Made by a program: the position numbers and the translations under genes. DNA of 64,000 bases, taken from assembly GCF_013248965.1 (NCBI RefSeq), contig NZ_JABRVQ010000017.1:1-64000 (forward strand). The letters are read 5' to 3'. This DNA comes from Psychrobacter okhotskensis. GTDB taxonomy: Bacteria; Pseudomonadota; Gammaproteobacteria; Pseudomonadales; Moraxellaceae. Positions 36,578 through 45,077 of the stretch are shown piece by piece. The notes under the pieces were generated by a model. It saw nothing but the letters and a program-made list of their open reading frames with translations. It was not told the DNA's origin and ran no database searches. Position 1 is the stretch's first letter. Every line of letters begins with the position of its first letter.

Positions 36578-36623
36578 ATTACTTTAAATCGTAATTTTTT
36601 AATTTATTACTTTAAATCGTAAT
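36578..36623. repeat. Tandem 18-bp direct repeats before glnA
   Basis: ATTACTTTAAATCGTAAT occurs at 36578-36595 and again at 36606-36623. Each copy is itself a short inverted repeat (ATTAC-N8-GTAAT). They end 29 bases before the glnA ATG, within the transcribed leader if the sigma-54 promoter is used. Confidence 0.85.
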
Positions 36624-36651
36624 AACGTCATAACCATAACGGAGATTATTC

Positions 36652-38061
36652 ATGTCGAACAAACTACTAGATCTTATCAAATCCTCCAATGCCAAATGGG
36701 TCGATTTTCGCTTTACTGATACCCGTGGTAAAGAGCAGCACATCAGTTTTCCAGCGCATAGCGTAGACGAAGAAGTCATGGAAGACGGTAAAATGTTCGA
36801 TGGTTCATCTATCGCTGGCTGGAAAGGCATTGAAGCGTCAGATATGATCTTGCGTCCTGATCCTGAGACCGCTTTTTTGGATCCGTTTTTTGATGCCGTG
36901 ACCGTTGTGGTGACTTGTGACATCATCGAACCCTCTACGCTACAAGGCTATGACCGTGACCCACGCTCTATCGCCCGCCGTGCAGAAGAGTACTTAAAGT
37001 CTACTGGTATCGGTGATACGGCTTATTTTGGTCCTGAGCCAGAATTCTTTGTATTCGATGAAGTAAAATGGTCGATTGAGATGTCAGGGGTTAGCCATAA
37101 AATCGTCGCGGAAGAAGCTGCATGGTCAACCAATAATGACTATGAGTGGGGCAACATGGGACACCGTCCACGTGTTAAAGGGGCGTATTTCCCAGTACCA
37201 CCAATCGATAGCTCACACGATATGCGTGCGGTGATGTGCGAACGTATCGAAGAAATCATCGGCGAAGGCTGTATCGAGGTGCATCATCATGAAGTGGCAC
37301 CTTGTCAGTCAGAGATTGGCGTCGCGTTTAATACGCTTGTCAAAAAAGCGGATGAAGTACAACAGTTAAAATACGTGGTTCATAACGTTGCGCATCAGTT
37401 TGGCAAAACCGCGACCTTTATGCCAAAACCAATCGTTGGCGACAATGGTTCGGGCATGCACGTGCATATGTCAATCTCAAAGGATGGTGTCAATACCTTC
37501 TCAGGCGATGAGTATGCTGGTCTGTCTGAAACGGCACTATATTTCATCGGCGGCGTCATCAAACATGCCCGCGCTTTGAATGCGATTACCAACCCATCGA
37601 CCAACAGCTATAAGCGTCTAGTACCGCATTACGAAGCACCTATCAAGCTTGCGTACTCAGCGTCTAACCGCTCAGCGTCTATTCGTATTCCGCATGTTAG
37701 TAGCCCGAAAGCCGTCCGTGTCGAAGCGCGCTTCCCTGATCCAGCCGCCAACCCATACTTAGCGTTTGCTGCGCTATTGATGGCAGGCCTTGATGGTATT
37801 CAGAACAAGATGCATCCAGGCGAAGCCGCTGACAAAAACTTATATGACTTACCACCAGAAGAAGAAGCACAAATTCCAACGGTTGCTGAGAGCTTAGAAG
37901 TAGCGCTACAAGCATTACGTGATGACCATGAATTCTTGTTAAAAGGCGATGTGTTCACCCAAGACATGCTAGAAGCATTTATTGCCCTGAAAGAAGAAGA
38001 AGTGCAGCGTGTCAATGTGACGGTACATCCAGTAGAGTTTGACTTGTACTATAGCTGCTAA
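36652..38061 (+). CDS. glnA: Glutamine synthetase, type I
   Basis: Forms glutamine from glutamate and ammonia with ATP; the dodecamer is the main ammonia-assimilating enzyme. The 469-residue protein shows [24 protein letters not shown], the metal and substrate motifs [10 protein letters not shown] and [10 protein letters not shown], and [17 protein letters not shown]. The adenylylation tyrosine is Tyr398 in NLYDLPPEE, so GlnE control is expected. A GGAG ribosome site precedes the ATG. A sigma-54 promoter and NtrC-like sites lie upstream. A terminator follows. Confidence 0.97.
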   Translation: MSNKLLDLIKSSNAKWVDFRFTDTRGKEQHISFPAHSVDEEVMEDGKMFDGSSIAGWKGIEASDMILRPDPETAFLDPFFDAVTVVVTCDIIEPSTLQGYDRDPRSIARRAEEYLKSTGIGDTAYFGPEPEFFVFDEVKWSIEMSGVSHKIVAEEAAWSTNNDYEWGNMGHRPRVKGAYFPVPPIDSSHDMRAVMCERIEEIIGEGCIEVHHHEVAPCQSEIGVAFNTLVKKADEVQQLKYVVHNVAHQFGKTATFMPKPIVGDNGSGMHVHMSISKDGVNTFSGDEYAGLSETALYFIGGVIKHARALNAITNPSTNSYKRLVPHYEAPIKLAYSASNRSASIRIPHVSSPKAVRVEARFPDPAANPYLAFAALLMAGLDGIQNKMHPGEAADKNLYDLPPEEEAQIPTVAESLEVALQALRDDHEFLLKGDVFTQDMLEAFIALKEEEVQRVNVTVHPVEFDLYYSC

Positions 38062-38094
38062 TCCATCGTTAAAAGTTTGAGTTTCTAATTAAAA

Positions 38095-38127
38095 AATCAG
38101 TCAAGTAAATCTTGGCTGGTTTTTTTT
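38095..38127 (+). terminator. glnA terminator
   Basis: AATCAGTCAAG / CTTGGCTGGTT (with G-T pairs) around a 5-base loop, followed by eight T, 33 bases past the stop codon. Confidence 0.8.
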
Positions 38128-38346
38128 ATGGCATTCAAACCAACAATTGTTCTAGAATGAGAGGCTGATGATGAATGCTTGATAATAAGTGCTCGTTACA
38201 TTTTTACTCGCGATACCGTTTCTTACTGATGAATTTTTTTAGGATTTAAGCCCACGGTTTCAGTTTCTACAGGACGGCGCGGACAGTGAGTTGCAATGCT
38301 CAGTTTTTCATAGCCAGCCATAATAATGATAACAGCAGGCAATGCC

Positions 38347-38763
38347 ATGAAACGCTCAACCTTAAGCCTTTTCTTAGTAATCACCTTGTCACTATTTCAA
38401 ATAGGCTGTATGCAACAAGAAAAAAAGCAAGATCCTTATAAAGAGGGTGACATCGTCACTTGGAAGATTATAGATAAGAAAGGTAAATATGAATCAGAAA
38501 TGTCTGATCAATACAATCTTCAATGTGACATTCGAGACGATGTTGGATTAGGTTGCTTTGGTAACTCTACTAACAGTCAAGTCTCTGGCATAGTTTTTTC
38601 ATTTTGGAATAATGAGAAAGTCAAAGCTATTTCATACGAGCCTATTTATGGTGGTATCAAAGTTGAATGGTATTTTCATCGTAGTAACTTAGAGCATTGG
38701 CAAGAGATTGATGCTGCCATTTGGCGACTATTAGACACTTGGAATATATCGCCAATAGAGTAA
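38347..38763 (+). CDS. Small putative lipoprotein of unknown function
   Basis: A 138-residue product with an N-terminal signal (MKRSTLSLFLVITLSLFQIG) followed by Cys21, a plausible lipobox although Gln at -3 is unusual. The mature part is polar with two further cysteines (CDIRDDVGLGC) and many aromatic residues (SFWNNEKVKAISYEPIYGG). The frame opens at 38326, but the ATG at 38347 has AGG at a better distance and starts a proper signal. I do not recognise the family. It is probably a single-gene unit between glnA and the DUF4124 gene. Confidence 0.7.
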   Translation: MKRSTLSLFLVITLSLFQIGCMQQEKKQDPYKEGDIVTWKIIDKKGKYESEMSDQYNLQCDIRDDVGLGCFGNSTNSQVSGIVFSFWNNEKVKAISYEPIYGGIKVEWYFHRSNLEHWQEIDAAIWRLLDTWNISPIE

Positions 38764-38958
38764 ACATGGATTAACTCAAGAAGTCATATCCTCATAAATG
38801 CCTACATAAAAGTGCTGCTGTCGTAGATGTACTATTCTAGATTAGAGTTTGCTTTCCATTTATCTAATATAACAGACGCTACTGTTATTACTTTAAAAAT
38901 ACCCCATAATGGTATTATTATACTTATTAAACACGCGCACTTATTAGGTTAACTGACT

Positions 38959-39717
38959 ATGGTTTCATCATTAAAAAGTACTGTTTTTTTAAATAAAGGG
39001 TTGTCGCTAAGTCTGCTGACAGGGCTCATCATTAGCGCAGCCAGTCTTTACGCACCGATGGCAAATGCCGCCGCTATTTATAAAGTTGTTGATGAGAAGA
39101 CCGGTCAAGTCACCTTTACCGATCGTCCACAAAATTACGAGCAGCAAGCGGGCAAAGAGATTAGCCAGACGACGTTGACAACCGGTAATGAAACGAATAG
39201 TTCAAACAGCAATAGCACTGAAAGTAGTCAAACTGCTAGCAATGCCGCGCCCGCCAATGACTCAACAGCTAAGGCAGCGGTCAACTATCAGCTGACCATC
39301 ACTGAACCGAGCGAAGAACGCGCTTATCGGCGTCCAGCGCAGAGTATCAACGTAGCGCTACAAGTTCAGCCCGCGCTGCAAGCAGGCGCTAGTGTCCGTA
39401 TTTACTTTGATGGTAACGAAGTTGCTCAAGGTCTAAATGTAACGATTGCGACAATAGACACTTTGCCAGGCGCGCATACGATAACGGCCGTCATTCAAAG
39501 TGAAAAAGGTCAAACGCTGCAGCAAGTCACAAGGACTGTCTATGTGATTCAAAATAATACCACCTTGCAAAACAATAAAAAAATTGCCCAGCAGCTTTTG
39601 GCGTATCAGAACTTGCCGTGGCATCAAAAAGTGATGCTAAAGTTGCGTCAAAAAAACGGGAAGCAGGCCAACTCTCAGAGCAGTAAACCTATGACTAGCA
39701 ATGCTTTTACTAAGTAA
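38959..39717 (+). CDS. DUF4124-domain exported protein
   Basis: A 252-residue protein with a signal peptide (ending APMANA), then a DUF4124 domain starting AAIYKVVDEKTGQVTFTDRP. A Ser/Asn/Thr-rich linker (about 75-105) follows, then an immunoglobulin-like segment (about 110-200: ITEPSEERAYRRPAQSINVA, VRIYFDGNEVAQG) and a basic tail. Proteins of this type often sit near glnA in Pseudomonadales; the function is unknown, though a cell-envelope role is assumed. It is followed by a strong bidirectional terminator shared with the convergent SIMPL gene. Confidence 0.85.
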   Translation: MVSSLKSTVFLNKGLSLSLLTGLIISAASLYAPMANAAAIYKVVDEKTGQVTFTDRPQNYEQQAGKEISQTTLTTGNETNSSNSNSTESSQTASNAAPANDSTAKAAVNYQLTITEPSEERAYRRPAQSINVALQVQPALQAGASVRIYFDGNEVAQGLNVTIATIDTLPGAHTITAVIQSEKGQTLQQVTRTVYVIQNNTTLQNNKKIAQQLLAYQNLPWHQKVMLKLRQKNGKQANSQSSKPMTSNAFTK

Positions 39718-39782
39718 TTAAATAAGTGGCTTATTTATTAAGGCAGCTAAATAAAGTATAGGTTATTTGGTTTTTAGACGTT

Positions 39783-39824
39783 AAAAAAAGGGCAGTCACT
39801 GTATTCAGTGATTGCCCTTTTTTT
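39783..39824. terminator. Bidirectional terminator, DUF4124 / SIMPL genes
   Basis: AAAAAAAGGGCAGTCACTG and CAGTGATTGCCCTTTTTTT form a 19-pair stem with one mismatch and a 4-base loop, between two convergent genes. Confidence 0.92.
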
Positions 39825-39875
39825 CAAAAACTATTTGAATGTTTAATAGAACCTAATTATATCTATCTTTTTAAC

Positions 39876-40592
39876 TTATTTGGTTAACTCAATCGTGCCA
39901 TTGGCAGTGACTGAGATGGTGCTTTCACCAGACTCAAAGCTTTGGCTTGGTACCGATTCATCAGCAGAGGCCGCTTTCATGCTCATCGCGTTATACATCG
40001 GACGCGGGTAGTTGCTACCGGTGTTTAGATTGACAGTGACGACACGATAACCGCGAGCATCCCAAGCGCGGGTGAGGTTTTTAGCTTGCTGTTGAAACGC
40101 ACGAGAGGCTGCTGTCATTAGCTTCTGCTCTAAGGCATCTTTTTTCACGTCTGAAACCCCAAAGTTTAGATTGTCCATGACCAAGGTTTCTTGCAAATCA
40201 GCAATAAGTTGGCTCGTTGCGGCGAAATCTGTACTTTTAAGATCGATGTTTGCTTGTCCAGTCCAGCCAATGATTTTGTCATTTTTATCATAGCGTGGAT
40301 AGGTGCGCTGCTGTCCCGTAGTCACTGTCACCTTAGGGTAGCGCTTAGCGATTTTCATCGCATTATTGATAGAGGTATTGAGCGTGGTGGCCAGCGTTTT
40401 AGCATCGGTGGCTTGTGCTTTTTTATACAAGCTGGCTCGTACTTCATCGTTTTGAATATCTTCTTTGACTTCTGCCTGAAAGCTAAGCTGATCGTAGCCT
40501 GTTGGCTCTGCATGAGCGCTGCCCATCATTGCTGTCAGTAGGGCCGCAGTACCAGTAGCCAGAGCCGCTTTATTGAGTAGAGTGGTTTTCAT
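39876..40592 (-). CDS. SIMPL-domain (DUF541) periplasmic protein
   Basis: A 238-residue protein with a clear signal peptide (cleavage after GSAHA) and the SIMPL/DUF541 pattern: LSFQAEVKEDIQNDEVRASL, the 'T-x-x-x-Q-R-T-Y-P-R-Y-D-x-x-x-x-I-x-G-W' strand (TTGQQRTYPRYDKNDKIIGW), and a C-terminal ISVTANGTIEL strand. E. coli YggE is a relative linked to oxidative stress; the biochemical role is unclear. An AGGAG ribosome site lies upstream of the ATG. Transcription is divergent from the 4.5S RNA gene. Confidence 0.85.
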   Translation of the reverse strand: MKTTLLNKAALATGTAALLTAMMGSAHAEPTGYDQLSFQAEVKEDIQNDEVRASLYKKAQATDAKTLATTLNTSINNAMKIAKRYPKVTVTTGQQRTYPRYDKNDKIIGWTGQANIDLKSTDFAATSQLIADLQETLVMDNLNFGVSDVKKDALEQKLMTAASRAFQQQAKNLTRAWDARGYRVVTVNLNTGSNYPRPMYNAMSMKAASADESVPSQSFESGESTISVTANGTIELTK

Positions 40593-40840
40593 TATGATCT
40601 CCTAATAAATGATAGTTATATGAGTCGTGTATTGATTACGCTTATTCTTATACGGTATGTTGTTTGTATCGTTTCTTATTCAACATACCTCAACTAAAAT
40701 AGCAAAAATTAAAGAGGTTGCTGTGAGAATTTTGTCACTTAAGTTACAGGCTAAGTTATAAGAATGACGTGGTTATCTCCTTTATTACCTTAATTTTTGC
40801 CATTATTTAGCCTCTTAAACGAAGAGTTTTACGATTGGGG

Positions 40841-40868
40841 TTGTAATCACAAAAAATTCTTGTATAAT
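40841..40868 (+). promoter_or_regulatory. Promoter of the 4.5S RNA gene
   Basis: A -35 box TTGTAA (40841-40846) and a perfect -10 box TATAAT (40863-40868) are 16 bases apart. Transcription would begin at about 40875. Confidence 0.7.
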
Positions 40869-40875
40869 CTGCAAC

Positions 40876-40987
40876 TGGTGGCTCCATTGGTAGCCTCGCA
40901 ACATTGTTCTATGAATCCCGCCAGGACCGGAAGGTAGCAACGGTAATAGTTATGATGTGTGCCGAGGATGTGCTTTTGGAGTCGCTT
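40876..40987 (+). ncRNA. ffs: 4.5S RNA of the signal recognition particle
   Basis: The segment contains the hallmark CCAGGACCGGAAGGTAGCAA, i.e. the GGAA tetraloop and asymmetric loop bound by Ffh. GTGTGCCGAGGATGTG follows on the 3' arm. The outer ends GGCTCCA and TGGAGTC pair. About 112 bases is the normal length for the simple bacterial form. A T-run (eight T) follows directly and ends transcription. The exact 5' and 3' ends are estimated. Confidence 0.95.
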
Positions 40988-41050
40988 TTTTTTGCCTAAA
41001 ATTTGAGTGCGATCTTAATAAAATATAAACAACGCTCATTTGCTATATTA

Positions 41051-41078
41051 AGCCCTTCATTGTAAAGGGCTTTTTTTT
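41051..41078 (+). terminator. Terminator between ffs and lemA
   Basis: AGCCCTT / AAGGGCT with a 7-base loop, followed by eight T, about 60 bases after the 4.5S RNA. It probably backs up the ffs terminator. Confidence 0.85.
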
Positions 41079-41178
41079 GGCTCGCATTTCGTTAAATTTT
41101 AACTTCTCATTGATTAAGATAGGTTAAAATACAATGTATTAACTTTTATTAACATTCTAGATACTTTGGGATTCTTTT

Positions 41179-41775
41179 ATGAAATTGTTCGTTTGGCTGT
41201 TCATTGCATTCGTGGTGCTAGTGGTGGTATGTGGCGTCTCGATATTTAACAAATTGGTACGCGCCCGCAACCAAGCAAAGAATGGCTTTGCACAGATAGA
41301 TGTGCAGCTAAAGCGGCGTCATGATTTGATTCCCAATTTAGTCGAAACCGCCAAGCGTTATCTGACGCATGAAGAAGAGACGCTGACTCGTGTGATTAGT
41401 GCACGTAATCACGCCCAAAGCTTGCAAGACTCTAATAAACATCAGCCAGACTCGCTTGAGCATATGGCGCTATTTGCCAAAGCAGAGGGTATGTTGTCGA
41501 AAGCGTTGGGGCAATTTTCTGCGGTTGTGGAGGCTTATCCTGAGCTAAAAGCAGATAGCTTGATTAAGGAGTTGATGGATGAGCTGACCAATACCGAAAA
41601 CCGGATTGGCTTTGCCCGTCAGCATTATAACGATAGCGTGATGTTTTATAACAATGATCGCGAAGTGTTTCCTAATAATCTTGTCAGCACAACTTTTGGC
41701 TTTCGTCCACTTAGTCCATTGGTATTTGAAGATAGAAAACTCATTGCTCAAGCACCTGTCGTCGATATGGGCTGA
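41179..41775 (+). CDS. lemA: LemA-family membrane protein
   Basis: A 198-residue protein with one N-terminal membrane helix (residues 3-24) and a long helical body with the LemA signature: LVRARNQAKNGFAQIDVQLKRRHDLIPNLVE, then ISARNHAQSL, and ELTNTENRIGFARQHYNDSVMFYN. The PNNLVS...FGF stretch follows. LemA proteins are membrane-anchored helical bundles of unclear function, often coupled to HtpX/M48 peptidases or TPM-domain proteins. Here it precedes an M48 peptidase by 50 bases on the same strand and is very likely in one operon with it. Confidence 0.92.
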   Translation: MKLFVWLFIAFVVLVVVCGVSIFNKLVRARNQAKNGFAQIDVQLKRRHDLIPNLVETAKRYLTHEEETLTRVISARNHAQSLQDSNKHQPDSLEHMALFAKAEGMLSKALGQFSAVVEAYPELKADSLIKELMDELTNTENRIGFARQHYNDSVMFYNNDREVFPNNLVSTTFGFRPLSPLVFEDRKLIAQAPVVDMG

Positions 41776-41825
41776 TATTTACATACTGTCAAATGCACTT
41801 AGTTATGGTTAGGTAAGAGTAATAG

Positions 41826-44800
41826 ATGGATTTTTTTGGTGCACAGCGTAGCCGTACTCAGCGCAGCTTATTGCTCTATGGGCTGTTTTTTCTCATTGTC
41901 TTTGCCCATTTGGCAGTAGCGCTGGCTATCATGGCGCTACTGCTGACGATATTTACTGGTGGCGTTTATAAGTGGGTATTAATACTGGTTGCTGTTTGGA
42001 CGCTAGGTAGCTTTGTCATTGGTAGTTTTTTGGAATATGGTCGCCTAAAAGCAGGTGGTCGCGCTATTGCCCAACGTGTGGGTGCAGTGCGGTTGTTTAT
42101 CGATCACAGCCAAGATGCGTGGGAGCATAGTCAGGGGGTTGCCCATCAGCATCAGCCTGTACAAAAAGTTCGTTTTAGCACCCTTCATATTGCAGTGCGT
42201 GATGAGCGCGATTTTCCGCCTGTCTATCGGCGTTATTATGAGATTGCCCAGCAGCTAGCCATTGCTTCAGGTTTGCATATGCCAATTTTATATGTGCTGC
42301 CTGAAGAACAAGGCATTAATGGTTTTGTAGCGGGTCGGCATAGCCAAGATATGGTACTCGTCGTCACCCAAGGCTCGCTTGATAAGCTATCTGATGAAGC
42401 GCTATACGGGCTAATAGGGCATGAGTATGCTCATATATTGCATGGTGATGCGACGTTTAATTTGCAGTTAATGGTGATACTGGCAGGTTTGCAATTACTC
42501 TATGATTGGAGTGATTCTATTAATAATTTTGGTGCTAGTTATAAAGGCAGTCATAAAAACAGTCAGCAAAACTATTTTGATGGCTCTTTTATTAATAGTG
42601 CGGTTAAGCAAAACAACCCCTTGCCGCAAAGAGCAATTGATAGCCATGCGCGTCGCATTGAAGCGTTAACAGCAAACTTTAACACTCATAGTGAATGGGT
42701 AAGCTATTGGCAAGCTCAGTCGAATAAACAGTCACAAAGCCAGCAATCATCAACACAAACTCAGTCGATGTGGCTGCAAAATAATAATAAGTTCGATAGC
42801 CAAGCACCGCGCAATATTTGGACATTATTAATACATGGATTGAGCTTTTCCAGTATGGCCAGTGCGCAACTGATTAAACACAGCTTTAACCGTGAGCGCG
42901 AGTTGCTCGCCGATGCGACCAGCGTACAGTTGACCCGCTCACCGGCGATTATGGCAACGCTAAAAGCCATTCATCAAGACTCGCTTGGTTCGTGCTTAAC
43001 TGGCATCACCGATATTAATGGATTAAGTCATTTCTTTTTTGCTAGTAGTGGTGCCGATTTGGGTGACGTATCGTGGTTTGCCACGCATCCAAGTTTGGCT
43101 GAGCGCATGAGTGCCATCAATGCCAATGCTTATCATGATTTCGCCGTGCAAGTGGCTAAAGAAAAACGTCTCAATCAGCAAAAGATAAAAGAAATTTATG
43201 AGCAGCGCCGCTTGGGTGATTGGGGTGTAATAGTAGTAAATAGCCTAAGCAATAATAAGCAAGAGAAAAATGCACATCAATCGCGAGTATCTGCAGTTCA
43301 ATCAGCGTCAGATATTTATAAAAGCGCGACCGATAAAAACCGCTATTCGGCTGATAAAAGACTTAATAGTAACTTCAATGATGTTATTGACGAAGGTACT
43401 ATTCAAAAAGTTGCTATTCAAAAAGATATTATTCAAAAAGCTGCTATCGAAAAAGAAATTGCAACCTTTTCGACTAGTGAGATAAATAATGAATTGCAGG
43501 ACGATAACGGGCTTGAATTTTTTGTAGAGCAAGATGTTGTTATTAATGGGCGTTTGCAGGTGCAAGCAGAAGATGTCGGTACTCAGCAGCTGCTTAAGCC
43601 ATGGCAAGCCAAACCTGATAGTGATTTGCCGTCTGATACATTGGTTGGTATTGATGACATACAAAAAGTATCGCTACCGCAGTATATGCTCAATCACAGT
43701 TATCACCCGCTAGGGGCGCAAGCTTTGATTGAAGCTGTGCTGCTTTGTCATCAGGGTTATGTGCTGTCAACAACAGCAACTTATGACTTAACTGATATCT
43801 GGCTCGGGCTCGATAGCGATAGAGCTTTTGCTACTAAAACTAAGGTCGATATAAATAACACACAAATTTTACCGCATACACTCGATCATAAATTATTAGC
43901 GGCAGTGGCAAATCTTGACAGACGATTAGACAGTGCTTTGATTGCGTTGGCGCTAAAGCAACTACGCCAGCATGATTTATCAGAAAGTGCTATTGATGAA
44001 TGGCGCTTAAAATATGAAGCCAGTCATAGCAATCAAGATCATCAACATTATATGCAGCAAGAAAAGTGTCGGACGATGCTATTGCGTTATCAGCAGGGTA
44101 TCATTGAGCTGTTTGAAAGCTCCTTAACGGCTGATCTAAGTCAAAATATCGCTGATACTATAGATAATGATGATTCTATTAATAAGTCTACATCCGTATT
44201 AAATCCTTTAGAGAATACGCGCTCTCGGTTGTCTCGGTCGCCTTCGATTTTAGCGTTATGGCAAGCGCTACAGCTGCAGCAATTGTTGCCCGTATTGTCT
44301 GCCGTATTAAATGATACACAGGTTCAGTCGCATCTTCACCCTCAATATCTATACTATCAATGGCAGCAAGTATTGCACGCTGGCACGGATGATATTTATG
44401 CTCAGCTTGACCCGTCAGGACAGGTGTTTAATGGTCTCGATGTTGCCGCAAAAACCATGCTGACTTTATTGGCGTATCGCTTAGCAAAAGATGCCAAGGG
44501 TCAGGTCGTATCTGCACTAGATAGCTCAGTACCTATCTCAACACCTATCTCAACACCTATTTCAGTGCTCAGCTATAATAGTGCTAGCGTTGCTCATTAT
44601 CTTGTAGATTTACGCCGTCATGCACGTTTGCTTGATATTGATTTAGCAGCCGTTAGTGAGGCAAATTTGCAATGGTTGTTATTGACTGCGCAAAGTTTAA
44701 ATAGTGTTCAATTACTGGCATTGATAGAAGCGGTGCCTATTTTTATAGCGTCTGCCAGTCAATCGTCTGATTCTAAAGCCAAAGGTGATGATAATTATCG

Positions 44801-44993
44801 ACAGAGGCAACAGGGCGATGCTCAAATAGATTATAATGCGATTAATAATGAGCCTCATGGTTATAATGATTACTGGCAATGGCTGAGCACGTTGCATACA
44901 GTGATGTTACACGATACGATAGTCAGTCAAGATGAGTATGATTGTTTGACCGAGCTTGCCAATCATTGGCTAGGCGTTCGGCAGCTTTTTTGA
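41826..44993 (+). CDS. M48-family metallopeptidase with long C-terminal extension
   Basis: A 1055-residue protein. Two membrane segments (about 14-43 and 49-68) are followed by an M48 peptidase domain with zinc motif HEYAH (199-203) and the third ligand probably Glu359 in NRERELLADA. After about residue 470 comes low-complexity sequence with a 5-residue tandem repeat (IQKxx, about 526-545). A long Gln/Leu/His-rich helical region (about 600-1055) resembles nothing I recognise. HtpX and other M48 enzymes are about 290-650 residues, so this one is unusually large. It follows lemA in an operon. A role in membrane-protein quality control is inferred. Confidence 0.85.
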   Translation: MDFFGAQRSRTQRSLLLYGLFFLIVFAHLAVALAIMALLLTIFTGGVYKWVLILVAVWTLGSFVIGSFLEYGRLKAGGRAIAQRVGAVRLFIDHSQDAWEHSQGVAHQHQPVQKVRFSTLHIAVRDERDFPPVYRRYYEIAQQLAIASGLHMPILYVLPEEQGINGFVAGRHSQDMVLVVTQGSLDKLSDEALYGLIGHEYAHILHGDATFNLQLMVILAGLQLLYDWSDSINNFGASYKGSHKNSQQNYFDGSFINSAVKQNNPLPQRAIDSHARRIEALTANFNTHSEWVSYWQAQSNKQSQSQQSSTQTQSMWLQNNNKFDSQAPRNIWTLLIHGLSFSSMASAQLIKHSFNRERELLADATSVQLTRSPAIMATLKAIHQDSLGSCLTGITDINGLSHFFFASSGADLGDVSWFATHPSLAERMSAINANAYHDFAVQVAKEKRLNQQKIKEIYEQRRLGDWGVIVVNSLSNNKQEKNAHQSRVSAVQSASDIYKSATDKNRYSADKRLNSNFNDVIDEGTIQKVAIQKDIIQKAAIEKEIATFSTSEINNELQDDNGLEFFVEQDVVINGRLQVQAEDVGTQQLLKPWQAKPDSDLPSDTLVGIDDIQKVSLPQYMLNHSYHPLGAQALIEAVLLCHQGYVLSTTATYDLTDIWLGLDSDRAFATKTKVDINNTQILPHTLDHKLLAAVANLDRRLDSALIALALKQLRQHDLSESAIDEWRLKYEASHSNQDHQHYMQQEKCRTMLLRYQQGIIELFESSLTADLSQNIADTIDNDDSINKSTSVLNPLENTRSRLSRSPSILALWQALQLQQLLPVLSAVLNDTQVQSHLHPQYLYYQWQQVLHAGTDDIYAQLDPSGQVFNGLDVAAKTMLTLLAYRLAKDAKGQVVSALDSSVPISTPISTPISVLSYNSASVAHYLVDLRRHARLLDIDLAAVSEANLQWLLLTAQSLNSVQLLALIEAVPIFIASASQSSDSKAKGDDNYRQRQQGDAQIDYNAINNEPHGYNDYWQWLSTLHTVMLHDTIVSQDEYDCLTELANHWLGVRQLF
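43401..43460 (+). repeat. 15-bp in-frame tandem repeat in the M48 gene
   Basis: Four consecutive 15-base units beginning ATTCAAAAAG (the fourth ATCGAAAAAG) encode IQKVA-IQKDI-IQKAA-IEKEI. The period is exact and in frame, typical of replication slippage in a linker. Confidence 0.9.
44532..44567 (+). repeat. 12-bp in-frame tandem repeat in the M48 gene
   Basis: CCTATCTCAACA occurs twice and is followed by a degenerate third copy (CCTATTTCAGTG), encoding PIST-PIST-PISV. Confidence 0.85.
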
Positions 44994-45077
44994 GCAGTGT
45001 CATTAATTACATTTGAGTATTCTTTTGATAGTAAAAGCCTGTAAATCCATTTTAGATAAGTAGGATAGTAAATAAGC

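Larger units (their letters stand above)
35868..36651. other. 784-bp control region between trpG and glnA
   Basis: No gene was recognised. From left to right it contains two GCAC-N7-GTGC-like NtrC sites (36057-36114), a consensus sigma-54 promoter (36268-36283), and two tandem 18-bp repeats (36578-36623) just before the glnA ribosome site. Confidence 0.7.
40593..41178. other. 586-bp gap holding the 4.5S RNA gene
   Basis: Apart from the ffs promoter, ffs itself and a second terminator at 41051-41078, no other gene was seen. Confidence 0.6.
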
